Counted from the stretch's first letter, positions 1 through 7,317 are shown. The stretch: 19,953 nt of DNA from Intestinibacter sp. (GCF_022780145.1 NZ_JALEXO010000240.1:1-19953), one strand, 5' to 3'. The notes: a model not told the origin generated them from the letters alone. Translations and numbers: made by a program.

Positions 1-815
1 AAGAATTCTTCTATTGGAAGTTTTTTCTTAGGTTCGTAGTTAAGTATCCATTCACCTTCTACAACTTCAAATAGTGGCCAGTAGCAAGTTTCAACAGCAG
101 CCTTACAAACATCCATTATTTTATCTGCTGGGTATCTCCAACCTCTTGGACATGGAGCCATTACGTTTAAGAAAGCAGCCCCTGGAGTGTAGATAGCTTT
201 TTCTGATTTAGTGTGTAAATCCTTGAAGTTCTTTATAAATGTAGTTTGAGCTACATATGGAACATCGTGGTCAGCTATTATAGAAGCTAAGTCTTTTCTG
301 TTTTGTGGTTTACCATTTGACTTACTTCCAACTGGAGTAGTTGTAGTATCGGCAAACATTGGAGTAGCTGATGAACGTTGGATACCTGTATTCATGTAAG
401 CACCGTTATCGTAGCAAACATATACTAAGTCGTGGTTTCTTTCCATAGCTCCTGATAATGATTGTAGACCTATATCGTAAGTACCACCGTCACCACCGAA
501 TGCTATGAATTTGTAGTTTTCGTCTACTTTACCTTTTTTCTTTAATACTTTATAAGCTGATTCAACACCACTTAGAGTAGCACCTGCACAAGCAAATGCA
601 GTATGTATGAAAGAATCTTCCCATGCAGTATATGGATACATGAAAGTAGAAACTTCTAGACAGCAAGTAGCGTTGCATATTACAGCTTGGTCTTCTTCAT
701 GAAGTCCTCTTAAAACGTTTCTAACAGCTATAGTACCACCGCATCCAGCGCACATTCTATGACCTGGAGCTAAACGTTCTTTTTTATTCATTGTTTCTTT
801 GAAATTATATGTCAT
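1..815 (-). CDS. porB: Pyruvate (2-oxoacid):ferredoxin oxidoreductase, beta subunit, C-terminus cut by window edge
   Basis: This is the thiamine-diphosphate-binding subunit that oxidatively decarboxylates pyruvate to acetyl-CoA with ferredoxin as acceptor, in the cytoplasm. Translation gives 271 codons before the window ends, so only the last part is missing. CAGC at residues 22-25 is the Cys pair that ligates the proximal [4Fe-4S] cluster. GDGGTYDIGLQ near residues 108-118 and the downstream N137 form the diphosphate/Mg motif of the TPP fold, and a later CPRGW is also family-typical. The ATG at 815 is preceded by GGGGAGG. It starts 16 nt after the porA stop, so it is the last known cistron of a porC-porD-porA-porB operon. 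Subunit identity is secure. Pyruvate versus branched-chain 2-oxoacid specificity is inferred from resemblance, not proven. Confidence 0.93.
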   Translation of the reverse strand, partial: MTYNFKETMNKKERLAPGHRMCAGCGGTIAVRNVLRGLHEEDQAVICNATCCLEVSTFMYPYTAWEDSFIHTAFACAGATLSGVESAYKVLKKKGKVDENYKFIAFGGDGGTYDIGLQSLSGAMERNHDLVYVCYDNGAYMNTGIQRSSATPMFADTTTTPVGSKSNGKPQNRKDLASIIADHDVPYVAQTTFIKNFKDLHTKSEKAIYTPGAAFLNVMAPCPRGWRYPADKIMDVCKAAVETCYWPLFEVVEGEWILNYEPKKKLPIEEF

Positions 816-831
816 TTTTATTATCCTCCCC

Positions 832-2013
832 TTAGTCTCTTACTGATAAGTAACGATAAGTATCGCCGATATTACCAGTTTTATCTACTTCTTGTAAATC
901 ATTGAAAACTTGTGTTAAGCTTTCAACAGTAACGTCTCTACCACCTAAACCATAGATGTAATTTAGAGTTTTAACATTAGCACCTGCATCGTATAAAGCA
1001 GCTTTTACATCATAACCTAAAGGTCCACCTTGAGAAGACATACCTTCAGCTCTATCCATTACAGCTAATACTTTTACATTTTTTAATGCAGCAGCTATTT
1101 CAGCAGCTGGGAAAGGTCTATATAATCTTATTTTTAATATACCTGCTTTTATTCCTTGTTCTCTTAGGTTGTCGACAACGTCTTTAGCAGTACCAGCACT
1201 TGAACCGATAATTACTAATGCGTAGTCAGCATCGTCTAATTTGTATTCTTCAAATAATCCGTAGCTTCTTCCTGATATTTCAGCGAATTCCTTTGCAACA
1301 TCTAAAGCTACAGCTTTTGCATTTATCATACCTTGAGCTTGAGATCTCTTAGATTCCATATAGTAAGCTGGAACTCCATAAGGTCCTACTGCAAGAGGAT
1401 GACCTGCATTTAATAAGTATTCTTCTGGTTCGTATTCACCTACGAATGCTTTTACTTTTTCATCTTCTAATAATTCTATATTTTCAACAGCATGAGAAGT
1501 TATAAATCCGTCTTGGCAAACCATTATTGGAAGTCTAACATCTTTATGTTCTGCTATTCTGAAGGCTTGGATGTAATTATCATATGCTTCTTGGTTGTTT
1601 TCAGCAAATAACATTATCCATCCGCAGTCTCTAGCACTCATACCATCAGAGTGGTCGCAGTTTATATTTATTGGTCCAGTTAAAGCTCTGTTAACTAATG
1701 CTAGAGTAATTGGTAATCTGTAAGATGCAGCTACTGATAGCATTTCTAGCATATATGCAAAACCTGCAGAAGAAGTAGCTGTTATTGTTCTAGCGCCAGC
1801 GGCTTCTGATCCTATACAAGCACTCATTGCACTGTGTTCACTTTCAACTGGTACGAAAACTGTGTCAACTTGTCCATTAGCAACATAGCTTGAGAAATAT
1901 TGTGGTATTTCTGTTGATGGTGTTATTGGGAAAGCTGGCATAACGTCTGGGTTTATTTGTCTCATAGCAGTTGCTATTGCTTCATTTCCTGATAATCTTT
2001 CTCTTATTGCCAT
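832..2013 (-). CDS. porA: Pyruvate (2-oxoacid):ferredoxin oxidoreductase, alpha subunit
   Basis: A 393-residue protein of the usual length for the alpha chain of four-subunit POR/VOR enzymes. Residues 1 to about 230 are the pyrimidine-binding TPP domain: FPITPST near 28-34, and VESEH around 56-60 with Glu59 as the probable base that activates TPP. GPININCDHSDGMSARD lies around 113-130. The C-terminal part (ALVIIGSSAGTAKD, LYRPFP, MDRAEGMSSQGGPLG) is the transketolase C-like domain. It pairs with PorB to form the active site, where pyruvate is decarboxylated. The ATG lies 3 nt after the porD stop, and its GGGGG ribosome binding site sits inside the porD coding end, so translation is probably coupled. 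A related enzyme that uses 2-ketoisovalerate cannot be excluded from sequence alone. Confidence 0.93.
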   Translation of the reverse strand: MAIRERLSGNEAIATAMRQINPDVMPAFPITPSTEIPQYFSSYVANGQVDTVFVPVESEHSAMSACIGSEAAGARTITATSSAGFAYMLEMLSVAASYRLPITLALVNRALTGPININCDHSDGMSARDCGWIMLFAENNQEAYDNYIQAFRIAEHKDVRLPIMVCQDGFITSHAVENIELLEDEKVKAFVGEYEPEEYLLNAGHPLAVGPYGVPAYYMESKRSQAQGMINAKAVALDVAKEFAEISGRSYGLFEEYKLDDADYALVIIGSSAGTAKDVVDNLREQGIKAGILKIRLYRPFPAAEIAAALKNVKVLAVMDRAEGMSSQGGPLGYDVKAALYDAGANVKTLNYIYGLGGRDVTVESLTQVFNDLQEVDKTGNIGDTYRYLSVRD

Positions 2014-2016
2014 TTA

Positions 2017-2316
2017 TTATTCCCCCTTTATCATTTCTATTGCATCACATGGACAAACTGCTGCACATATTCCGCAACCTTTACAATGTTCAAAATCAAA
2101 ATCTAATCTTTCTTTATCTACAACTGGTATAGAACTGTCTGGACATACTGGAACGCATAGTAAACATTGTTTACATTTTTCAGCTATAAATTTAGGAGTG
2201 TTAACTCTCCATTCACCAGTGTTGAATTCCTTAGAAGTTCCACCGCCTTGAATATTTCCACCTATTGATATATCTTTCCAAGATACATTTTCACTGTATT
2301 TTTCACTAACTTTCAT
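2017..2316 (-). CDS. porD: Pyruvate:ferredoxin oxidoreductase, delta (ferredoxin-like) subunit
   Basis: A 99-residue 2x[4Fe-4S] electron-transfer subunit. Two classical cluster motifs are visible, Cys48-x2-Cys51-x2-Cys54-x3-Cys58-Pro and Cys78-x2-Cys81-x2-Cys84-x3-Cys88-Pro. They follow an N-terminal extension of about 45 residues that is usual for POR/VOR delta chains and distinguishes it from a free ferredoxin. It relays electrons from the TPP/FeS site to soluble ferredoxin. The ATG abuts the stop of the gamma gene directly (TAA then ATG). Its GAGGAGG ribosome binding site is made of the last codons of gamma, so its translation probably depends on ribosomes finishing gamma. That matters because gamma is frameshifted in this sequence. 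Confidence 0.93.
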   Translation of the reverse strand: MKVSEKYSENVSWKDISIGGNIQGGGTSKEFNTGEWRVNTPKFIAEKCKQCLLCVPVCPDSSIPVVDKERLDFDFEHCKGCGICAAVCPCDAIEMIKGE

Positions 2317-2888
2317 TTATTTTACCTCCTCTAAAGCCATTTCTAAAGCCTTTAAGTTACCTTCTATAACTTCTGGTTTAGATTTAAATTTATGCCCAAA
2401 AGATTCTTTCATTTCTGCTAAGAATGTATCTATTGGCATAATGTTACTTACTTTTACTATTGCAGCAAGCATTGGAGTATTAGGGAAGTATTTTCCTAAA
2501 GCAGCTATTGATACCTTTCTTGCATCTATAGTATAAACTTTTCCTTTGTATCCTTTAAGTTGAGGGATTATTTCTTCTTTAGATTTTGCTGTATTTATTA
2601 CTATAGCTCCATCTTCCTTTAATCCTTTTGTAACATCAACTGATTCAAGTAAAGTTTCATCTACAACAACTACAAAGTCAGGATTGTAGATATTAGAGTG
2701 AACTCTTATTTGTGTATCGCTTATTCTGTTGTAAGCAGTTATTGGAGCCCCATTCTTTCTGGTCCGTATTCTGGGAAACCTTGAACGAATTTTCCTGTGT
2801 TAAAAGCAACATCTGCTAAAAGTAGAGATGCAGTTTTAGCACCTTGACCACCACGGCCATGCCATCTGATTTCTGTTAAATTACTCAC
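2317..2888 (-). pseudogene. porC: Pyruvate:ferredoxin oxidoreductase, gamma subunit, interrupted by a one-base frameshift
   Basis: The first frame from the GTG at 2888 (RBS GGGGATG) reads a normal POR gamma start, with WHGRGGQGAKTASLLLADVAF and GFPEYGPERMG, then hits a stop at once. The correct continuation (APITAYNRISDTQIRVHSN and onward, ending MALEEVK) is in the next frame. The break falls at the CCCC run 2748-2751. ATG GGG GCT would need five C there on the plus strand. The length, 572 nt, is one short of 191 codons, and adding one base restores a 190-residue protein of family size. The other three subunits are intact and well conserved, so a sequencing or assembly error in the homopolymer is the simplest explanation. 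True loss or phase variation is possible. The subunit normally contacts CoA and the other chains in the complex. Confidence 0.88.
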
Positions 2889-3198
2889 TTAATCATCCCC
2901 TTTTATATATATAATAAAATTTTATATTTTGGTTAAATTTATTATGATTACGTTTTCATAAATATTATATAAAATACGCAATTATAATAAGAAAATATTT
3001 ATTTTAAAGATCAATAATTTCCTATGCATTATAAAAAATCATAATATTTAAAATACATATAAATTTAAATATTTAGGTCGAGAAGTGTATTATATTTTTC
3101 TATTGTGATATTTATGCTATAAAATAAAAATATAAAATTTTAGTTTGGTTTAATATAACGCACTTATGTATGTAATATTAAATAATATTTATACATTA

Positions 3199-3227
3199 AT
3201 GTTAATCAATGTTAAAAGAAGTGTCAA
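3199..3227 (-). promoter_or_regulatory. Candidate promoter of the por operon, overlapped by a direct repeat
   Basis: Read on the minus strand, a perfect TTGACA (3227-3222) is followed after 17 nt by TAACAT (3204-3199), a 4/6 match to the -10 consensus. TTAACATT occurs twice, 10 bp apart (3215-3208 and 3205-3198), covering spacer and -10, as an operator might. If used, the transcript would carry a leader of roughly 300 nt before porC. No better promoter was found nearer the gene. Confidence 0.4.
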
Positions 3228-3449
3228 TAGAAAAAATAAAATTACTTCAAACAATTTTTTTTTTATTGAAAAAAATAATTTTTTAATTATTTTAATGGAT
3301 AATATACGTTATAACATACGATGAAAATTTAGTATTTTTTGAAAATTCTCTACTAATTTCAATAAAAATACGTTATATTAAATTAGAGAAATATGTTTTG
3401 TGTATGATATAACGCACAAAGAAAAGTAGAAAATTTACAAAAAATAAAT

Positions 3450-3509
3450 CAACAAGAGAGATGTTATTTGATTAAAAAATTATAATTTTATAACATATCA
3501 CTCTTGTTG
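3450..3509 (-). terminator. Probable terminator after panB
   Basis: An imperfect inverted repeat begins 9 bp beyond the panB stop. Arms at 3450-3467 and 3490-3509 share CAACAAGAG..GAT..GTTAT, with a 22-nt AT loop. On the minus strand the outer arm is followed by ATTTATTTTTTG, giving a T-rich exit. The loop is larger than in a classical terminator. Confidence 0.5.
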
Positions 3510-3518
3510 AAATTGTGA

Positions 3519-4358
3519 TTATTTGATAGTTTTATTTAATTCATCTACAACAGAGGAATCTATTTTATATGTATGTTCCTTTTGAGGGAAAGTTCCGTCT
3601 TTTACCTCTTTTATAAATGTTTTAAATGCGTTTGACATAATTTGTCCGACTTCTGCGTATTTTTTGACAAATTTCGGAGTGAAATCGCTAAACATTGCCA
3701 ACATATCTTGGTAAATTAAGACTTGTCCGTCACAACCAGCTCCTGCACCTATTCCAATTGTAGGTATAGACAACTTTTCTGTTATAATAGCGGCTATTTC
3801 AGCGGGAACTCCCTCTATAACTACTGCAAAGGCTCCAGCTTCTTCTACGGCTAGTGCATCGTCTATCAATTTTTGTGCTGCTTCAATGCTTTTACCTTGG
3901 ACCTTAAATCCACCAAATGCATTTATTGATTGAGGCGTCAACCCTATATGTGCACAAACTGGTATTGTAGCTTTGACAATTGCCTTTATTTGATCGCAAA
4001 CATCGGCACCACCTTCGAGCTTAACTACATCAGCACCGCCTTCTTTTATCAATCTACCAGCATTTTCTACTGCCTGTTCTGTAGAGACTTGATATGACAT
4101 AAATGGCATATCTCCAACTATTAAGGCATTTTTTACACCTCTTTTAACTGCTTTTATGTGGTGTATCATATCCTCCATAGTGACTGATAGGGTATTTTCG
4201 TAACCTAGCATTACATTTCCTAGAGAATCACCGACTAAGATGCTGTTTACTCCAGCTTCATCCATTAGTCTAGCAGTTGAATAGTCGTATGCTGTCAGCA
4301 TAGTGATCTTTTCTCCTGTTTCCTTTGCTTTTTTAAAAGTTGCTACTGTATTTTTCAT
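3519..4358 (-). CDS. panB: 3-methyl-2-oxobutanoate hydroxymethyltransferase
   Basis: This enzyme transfers a hydroxymethyl group from 5,10-methylenetetrahydrofolate to 2-oxoisovalerate to make ketopantoate, the first committed step of pantothenate and CoA synthesis. The 279-residue length is slightly above the common 260-275. The Mg-binding acids of the family are present: Asp44 in LVGDSLG, Asp83 in VGDMPF and Glu115 in VKLEGG. Glu182 in VVIEGVP is the expected catalytic base, and HIGLTPQSINAFGG (137-150) is a family signature. The ATG has AAGGAG upstream. It lies 24 nt behind a cyclase-family hydrolase and is likely cotranscribed with it. No panC or panD is in this window, so the rest of the pathway must be encoded elsewhere or the organism must take up later intermediates. 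Confidence 0.95.
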   Translation of the reverse strand: MKNTVATFKKAKETGEKITMLTAYDYSTARLMDEAGVNSILVGDSLGNVMLGYENTLSVTMEDMIHHIKAVKRGVKNALIVGDMPFMSYQVSTEQAVENAGRLIKEGGADVVKLEGGADVCDQIKAIVKATIPVCAHIGLTPQSINAFGGFKVQGKSIEAAQKLIDDALAVEEAGAFAVVIEGVPAEIAAIITEKLSIPTIGIGAGAGCDGQVLIYQDMLAMFSDFTPKFVKKYAEVGQIMSNAFKTFIKEVKDGTFPQKEHTYKIDSSVVDELNKTIK

Positions 4359-4382
4359 ACTTTTTAACTCCTTTTCAAAATA

Positions 4383-5123
4383 TTATTTAGGGCAAATTGC
4401 AAAGCATCTCGCTGTAAATCCAGCTCCGTTTTTAACCTTAGGGAAGGTAGTAAATATCAGTGCACCGACAGCAGGACATTTATCTAGGTTTTTAAGTAGC
4501 TCTATTTGGAATCTACCTTTACTAAGTACGTAGTATTCGCCTATATATCCATCTACTGCAATTACTACAGGAGCATCAGTGTCGCTTTGTTCGTGTCCTA
4601 TTGCAGCTACATTTCTTTCTTCAATTAAAAATTTAAGGGCATCGATTCCCCAGCCAGGGTAGTGCTTATTGCCATCAGCATCTCTATTGTCCATTTTTTC
4701 AGATGTACCCCTTTTGTACCAATCAGTTCTAAATGCTACGAAGGCACCTTCTGGGATCTTTCCATTTTCTTTTTCCCAATCTAGGATATCCTCTTTAGTA
4801 AGTACGTAATCGCAATTATCTACAACAATTTGGCTTTTATCTATTACGCATAAAGGCATTACCATATCCTTTGGAGTGAAAGTTTCTAATGTATTAGCTC
4901 CTTGCACAAAGTGGACAGGAGCATCTACATGTGTTCCATATTGGCTTACTAATGTGTACTCGTGTACTTGAAATATTGTTGTATCGAAATCAAATGTTGT
5001 ATTCATTGACATATCTGGAAATCCGTCCCAATGAGGTGTGTCGGGACTAACTTCATGGCTTAACTCAACCCATGTACATTCCTTTTTCCATTCGCTTAGT
5101 TGTTCCCATAGTTTTTTATTCAT
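4383..5123 (-). CDS. Cyclase-family (kynurenine formamidase-like) metal-dependent hydrolase
   Basis: A 246-residue soluble protein of the PF04199 cyclase family. The metal-binding signature is His65-x-Asp67-x3-His71 in QYGTHVDAPVHF. A second family segment, IGHEQSDTDAP, supplies the later His/Glu of the active site. Family members hydrolyse amides or lactones, for example N-formylkynurenine to kynurenine, or act on isatin and similar cyclic compounds. No tryptophan-degradation genes are nearby, so the true substrate is unknown. The ATG is preceded by an excellent AGGAGGG. It is the first gene of a two-gene unit with panB, which might hint at a role around 2-oxoacid or pantothenate metabolism, but this is only inference from position. 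Confidence 0.85.
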   Translation of the reverse strand: MNKKLWEQLSEWKKECTWVELSHEVSPDTPHWDGFPDMSMNTTFDFDTTIFQVHEYTLVSQYGTHVDAPVHFVQGANTLETFTPKDMVMPLCVIDKSQIVVDNCDYVLTKEDILDWEKENGKIPEGAFVAFRTDWYKRGTSEKMDNRDADGNKHYPGWGIDALKFLIEERNVAAIGHEQSDTDAPVVIAVDGYIGEYYVLSKGRFQIELLKNLDKCPAVGALIFTTFPKVKNGAGFTARCFAICPK

Positions 5124-5185
5124 GTATAACCCTCCTTCTAAAAATTTATGGAATATTCAATAAATTTTAAAAAATCTATGATATA

Positions 5186-5213
5186 AGTGTAGCATGATTT
5201 TATATAATGTAAA
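5186..5213 (-). promoter_or_regulatory. Candidate promoter for the cyclase-panB unit
   Basis: On the minus strand, TTTACA (5213-5208) and TACACT (5191-5186) are separated by 16 nt. They lie about 60 nt upstream of the cyclase start. The -35 matches 5/6 and the -10 matches 4/6. Confidence 0.4.
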
Positions 5214-5260
5214 GCAAAAATATTTTATAAACGAAGTTATGTAATTTTCATATATATGTA

Positions 5261-5305
5261 AAAAAACTATAATTATCTAAAAGCTGTAGATAATTATAGT
5301 TTTTT
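5261..5305. terminator. Bidirectional-looking terminator downstream of ferritin
   Basis: A perfect 18-bp inverted repeat, AAAAAACTATAATTATCT at 5261-5278 and its complement at 5288-5305, surrounds a 9-nt loop. It gives a T run on either strand. It serves the ferritin gene that ends at 5342 and keeps its transcription out of the cyclase promoter. Confidence 0.85.
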
Positions 5306-5341
5306 ATACTTTTACTATTAAAAATAAAAATCAATTTTAAC

Positions 5342-5851
5342 TTACTCAGCAACAGGAGCAACATAAACTCTTTGTGCCATTTCATCGTCTAGCATATATA
5401 AAGCATGTGGGTTGTCTATGCATCTTTTAACTTTTTTCAATATAGTAGTGAAGTTATCTTCTTCTTCTACTTGTTCGTCGATGAACCATTTTAAAAAGCT
5501 CATAGTTGCGTGTTCTTTTTCATCAGTTGCGATGTCCATTATATTGTATATTCTCTTAGTAACTGTTTCTTCGTGAGCTAGACCAGTTTCAAATACTTCT
5601 ACTAAGTCAGTATATGTTTCTTTTGGTTTATCTATTTGTCCAAGTACAACAGTTCCTCCTTTTTGGAATACATAGTCATAAAATTTCATACCATGATCGA
5701 TTTCTTCTTTTGCTTGAACTCTAAAGAAGTTAGCAAATCCGCTTAAATCAATAGATTCACAGTAAGCTGCCATTGCTAAATAAGTATAAGAAGAATAAAG
5801 CTCAAAAGTAATTTGATCATTAATAGCATTTTCTAAATTTTTGCTTAACAT
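5342..5851 (-). CDS. ftnA: Non-heme ferritin
   Basis: A 169-residue iron-storage protein of normal bacterial ferritin length. It oxidises Fe(II) and stores it as a ferric core in a 24-subunit cytoplasmic shell. Ferroxidase ligands sit at the expected places: Glu17 (FELYSSY), Glu50 and His53 (AKEEIDHG), Glu94 (AHEETVTKRI), and the Gln/Glu group at 126-130 (DEQVEEED). The absence of a heme-ligating Met context and the overall pattern favour ferritin over bacterioferritin or Dps. The start chosen is the ATG at 5851, with AGGAGG 8 nt upstream. An upstream ATG inside the spacer is out of frame. It stands alone, with its own hairpin terminator and upstream promoter candidate. No clear Fur box was recognised. 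Confidence 0.95.
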   Translation of the reverse strand: MLSKNLENAINDQITFELYSSYTYLAMAAYCESIDLSGFANFFRVQAKEEIDHGMKFYDYVFQKGGTVVLGQIDKPKETYTDLVEVFETGLAHEETVTKRIYNIMDIATDEKEHATMSFLKWFIDEQVEEEDNFTTILKKVKRCIDNPHALYMLDDEMAQRVYVAPVAE

Positions 5852-5895
5852 TAAACATTCCTCCTAAAATTAAATTTTGACTAACTATATTTTAC

Positions 5896-5925
5896 AATAT
5901 ATTCCCAAAAAATTAAACCTCACAA
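5896..5925 (-). promoter_or_regulatory. Candidate ferritin promoter
   Basis: On the minus strand, TTGTGA (5925-5920) and TATATT (5901-5896) are separated by 18 nt, 45 nt upstream of the ferritin start. The match is moderate (4/6 and 5/6). Confidence 0.35.
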
Positions 5926-6031
5926 ACCAAATATATAAAATTCCATTATTACATTTTTCTTAAATATAAACTAGAAATATTGTAATATTTTTAATAATTT
6001 AATACTATTAATTTAAGTAAAAAATTTTAAT

Positions 6032-6059
6032 TTGAAAATTATTAAAAAAGGAGTATAAT
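6032..6059 (+). promoter_or_regulatory. Promoter of the DUF1232 gene
   Basis: TTGAAA (6032-6037) and a perfect TATAAT (6054-6059) with a 16-nt spacer. The predicted leader is about 40 nt before the ATG at 6105. Confidence 0.6.
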
Positions 6060-6104
6060 TTTATAACGATATAGATTATATTCGAAAATACGAGGAGAGA
6101 AGAG

Positions 6105-6491
6105 ATGAATAAATTTTCAAATATAGTTAATAGGTTATTAGACTGGTTTAAAAATGTTTTAGTTAGATTTAAAAAAGCAGGTTTTGGAGTATTTTTTATT
6201 AAAAATTTGTTTTTATTACCTGATTTTTTTACAGAACAAGACTTGAAGATTTTTCCTAAAATGAAGGTAGTGTTTACATTTCTAATAACTTTGTTTTATT
6301 TTATGTCTAGTATTGATCTTATGCCAGAATTTTTATTTGGAGGTTTCGGTTTTGTAGATGATTTATTAATACTTGTATGGGCGATAGGTTTGATAAATGA
6401 AGAGCTTTCAAATTATAAAATGATTCTAGAAAATGGTCCAAAATCAAAAATAATTGAAGATGTAAATTGGAAAATAAAAGACGATATGTAA
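6105..6491 (+). CDS. DUF1232 (YkvA-like) small membrane protein
   Basis: A 128-residue protein. The centre carries the DUF1232 signature: a hydrophobic helix (VVFTFLITLFYFMSSIDLMP, about residues 51-70) followed by PEFLFGGFGFVDDLLIL, matching the family pattern in which a membrane helix is followed by the SPIDLIPD and DDLL elements. The N-terminal 50 residues are basic and amphipathic, and the C-terminus is charged. It is probably anchored in the cytoplasmic membrane by one or two helices. The biochemical role of the family is unknown. RBS GAGGAGAG precedes the ATG. It appears to be monocistronic, with its own promoter, between ferritin (divergent) and a lipoprotein gene. Confidence 0.8.
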   Translation: MNKFSNIVNRLLDWFKNVLVRFKKAGFGVFFIKNLFLLPDFFTEQDLKIFPKMKVVFTFLITLFYFMSSIDLMPEFLFGGFGFVDDLLILVWAIGLINEELSNYKMILENGPKSKIIEDVNWKIKDDM

Positions 6492-6671
6492 CATTTTAAA
6501 TTATTTTTAAATATTATAAAAAAGTAAGATACTAAAGGACAATTTGTTGTTATAATTATAGGTAGGAGTAAAAATAAATTTAAGTTAGTTTATAAAAAAA
6601 GTTATGTTTGATTAAATATGTAAAATTGATTTCAATAGAATTAGTAAATAGTTGTTAAACGGGGGAATTTT

Positions 6672-7214
6672 ATGAAGAAGGTAAAATTATTAATTGTTTA
6701 TTTAATGGCTATTTGTGTATGTGGGTGTAGTCATAGCTTTAAAGAAAATTTTTCTCATATAGATAATGAGAAGGATGCGATAATAGCAACATTTGGAGAA
6801 TATAATTCAACAAAAGGTACAGGAGTAGTTTTAATAAATGAAAAAGAACATGAAAAAGATAGGACTTATATTTATTATATAGTTAGGCCGCCTGCTTTAG
6901 AAAATTATAAAAAGGCGCTTAAGGCGGAGAGTTCTACTAAAAAACAGGAACAAATTGTAAATGAAATGTATAACAAGGTTGAACAAGAGGCAAGTGAAGA
7001 GGTTATCAAAAAAATTGATAAGCTATACACTAATAAAAATGTCGATAAAATTCGTATAGAGGTCGGTGTTGTATGGCCTTATGGAAAACACGATTATACA
7101 AAACCAGGAGAAAATATTGTAGGAAAGAAAATTGCATATATAAAGACTTTTAACTTTACTAGAGAAAATTATGCTGAACTTCTAAAACAATATGAAGAAA
7201 GTAAAGTAAGTTAA
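6672..7214 (+). CDS. Putative lipoprotein of unknown function
   Basis: A 180-residue exported protein that I do not recognise. The N-terminus MKKVKLLIVYLMAICVCGC is a short lipoprotein signal: two Lys, a hydrophobic stretch, then Val16-Cys17-Gly18-Cys19, with Cys19 as the lipidated residue. Cys at the -2 position is unusual for a lipobox. The mature part is hydrophilic and Lys/Glu-rich. It has a predicted helical, charged middle (about 75-125) and a C-terminal segment with VGVVWPYGKHDYTKPGENIVGKK. No catalytic motif stands out. RBS GGGGG lies 7 nt before the ATG. It ends before a bidirectional terminator shared with the convergent aminotransferase gene. It is likely anchored on the outer face of the membrane. 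Confidence 0.75.
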   Translation: MKKVKLLIVYLMAICVCGCSHSFKENFSHIDNEKDAIIATFGEYNSTKGTGVVLINEKEHEKDRTYIYYIVRPPALENYKKALKAESSTKKQEQIVNEMYNKVEQEASEEVIKKIDKLYTNKNVDKIRIEVGVVWPYGKHDYTKPGENIVGKKIAYIKTFNFTRENYAELLKQYEESKVS

Positions 7215-7268
7215 AATACATATTTCTTAAAAAATGAACTAATATAATAATATTTATAACTAAAAAAT

Positions 7269-7311
7269 AAAAGCGAAGATGTAAATAAAATTAATTACCT
7301 CTTCGCTTTTT
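7269..7311. terminator. Bidirectional terminator between lipoprotein and aminotransferase genes
   Basis: Arms AAAAGCGAAGA (7269-7279) and TCTTCGCTTTT (7300-7310) pair perfectly. GTAA/TTAC can extend the stem inwards. T runs follow on the plus strand and A runs precede it, so it can stop both convergent transcripts. Confidence 0.85.
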
Positions 7312-7317
7312 GATTTA

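Larger units (their letters stand above)
2889..3518. other. 630-bp gene-free AT-rich spacer between panB and the por operon
   Basis: No convincing gene is seen in either strand. Both flanking operons read leftwards, so this holds the panB terminator candidate (3450-3509) and the por promoter region. The rest is A/T runs, with a few CG-containing motifs that recur: TATAACGCAC at 3154-3163 and 3408-3417, and its inverted relative ATACGTTATA at 3304-3313 and 3368-3377. A CodY-like TATTTTTTGAAAATT lies at 3333-3347. Confidence 0.6.

Noticed and set aside
2889..3190. Riboswitch in the possible por leader.
   Set aside because: The leader is almost entirely A/T, and no recognisable aptamer core, T-box or stable stem was seen.
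3198..3215. Possible Rex operator (TTAACA half-sites).
   Set aside because: Rex sites are inverted repeats; here the half-sites are in direct orientation. Kept only as an unnamed direct repeat.
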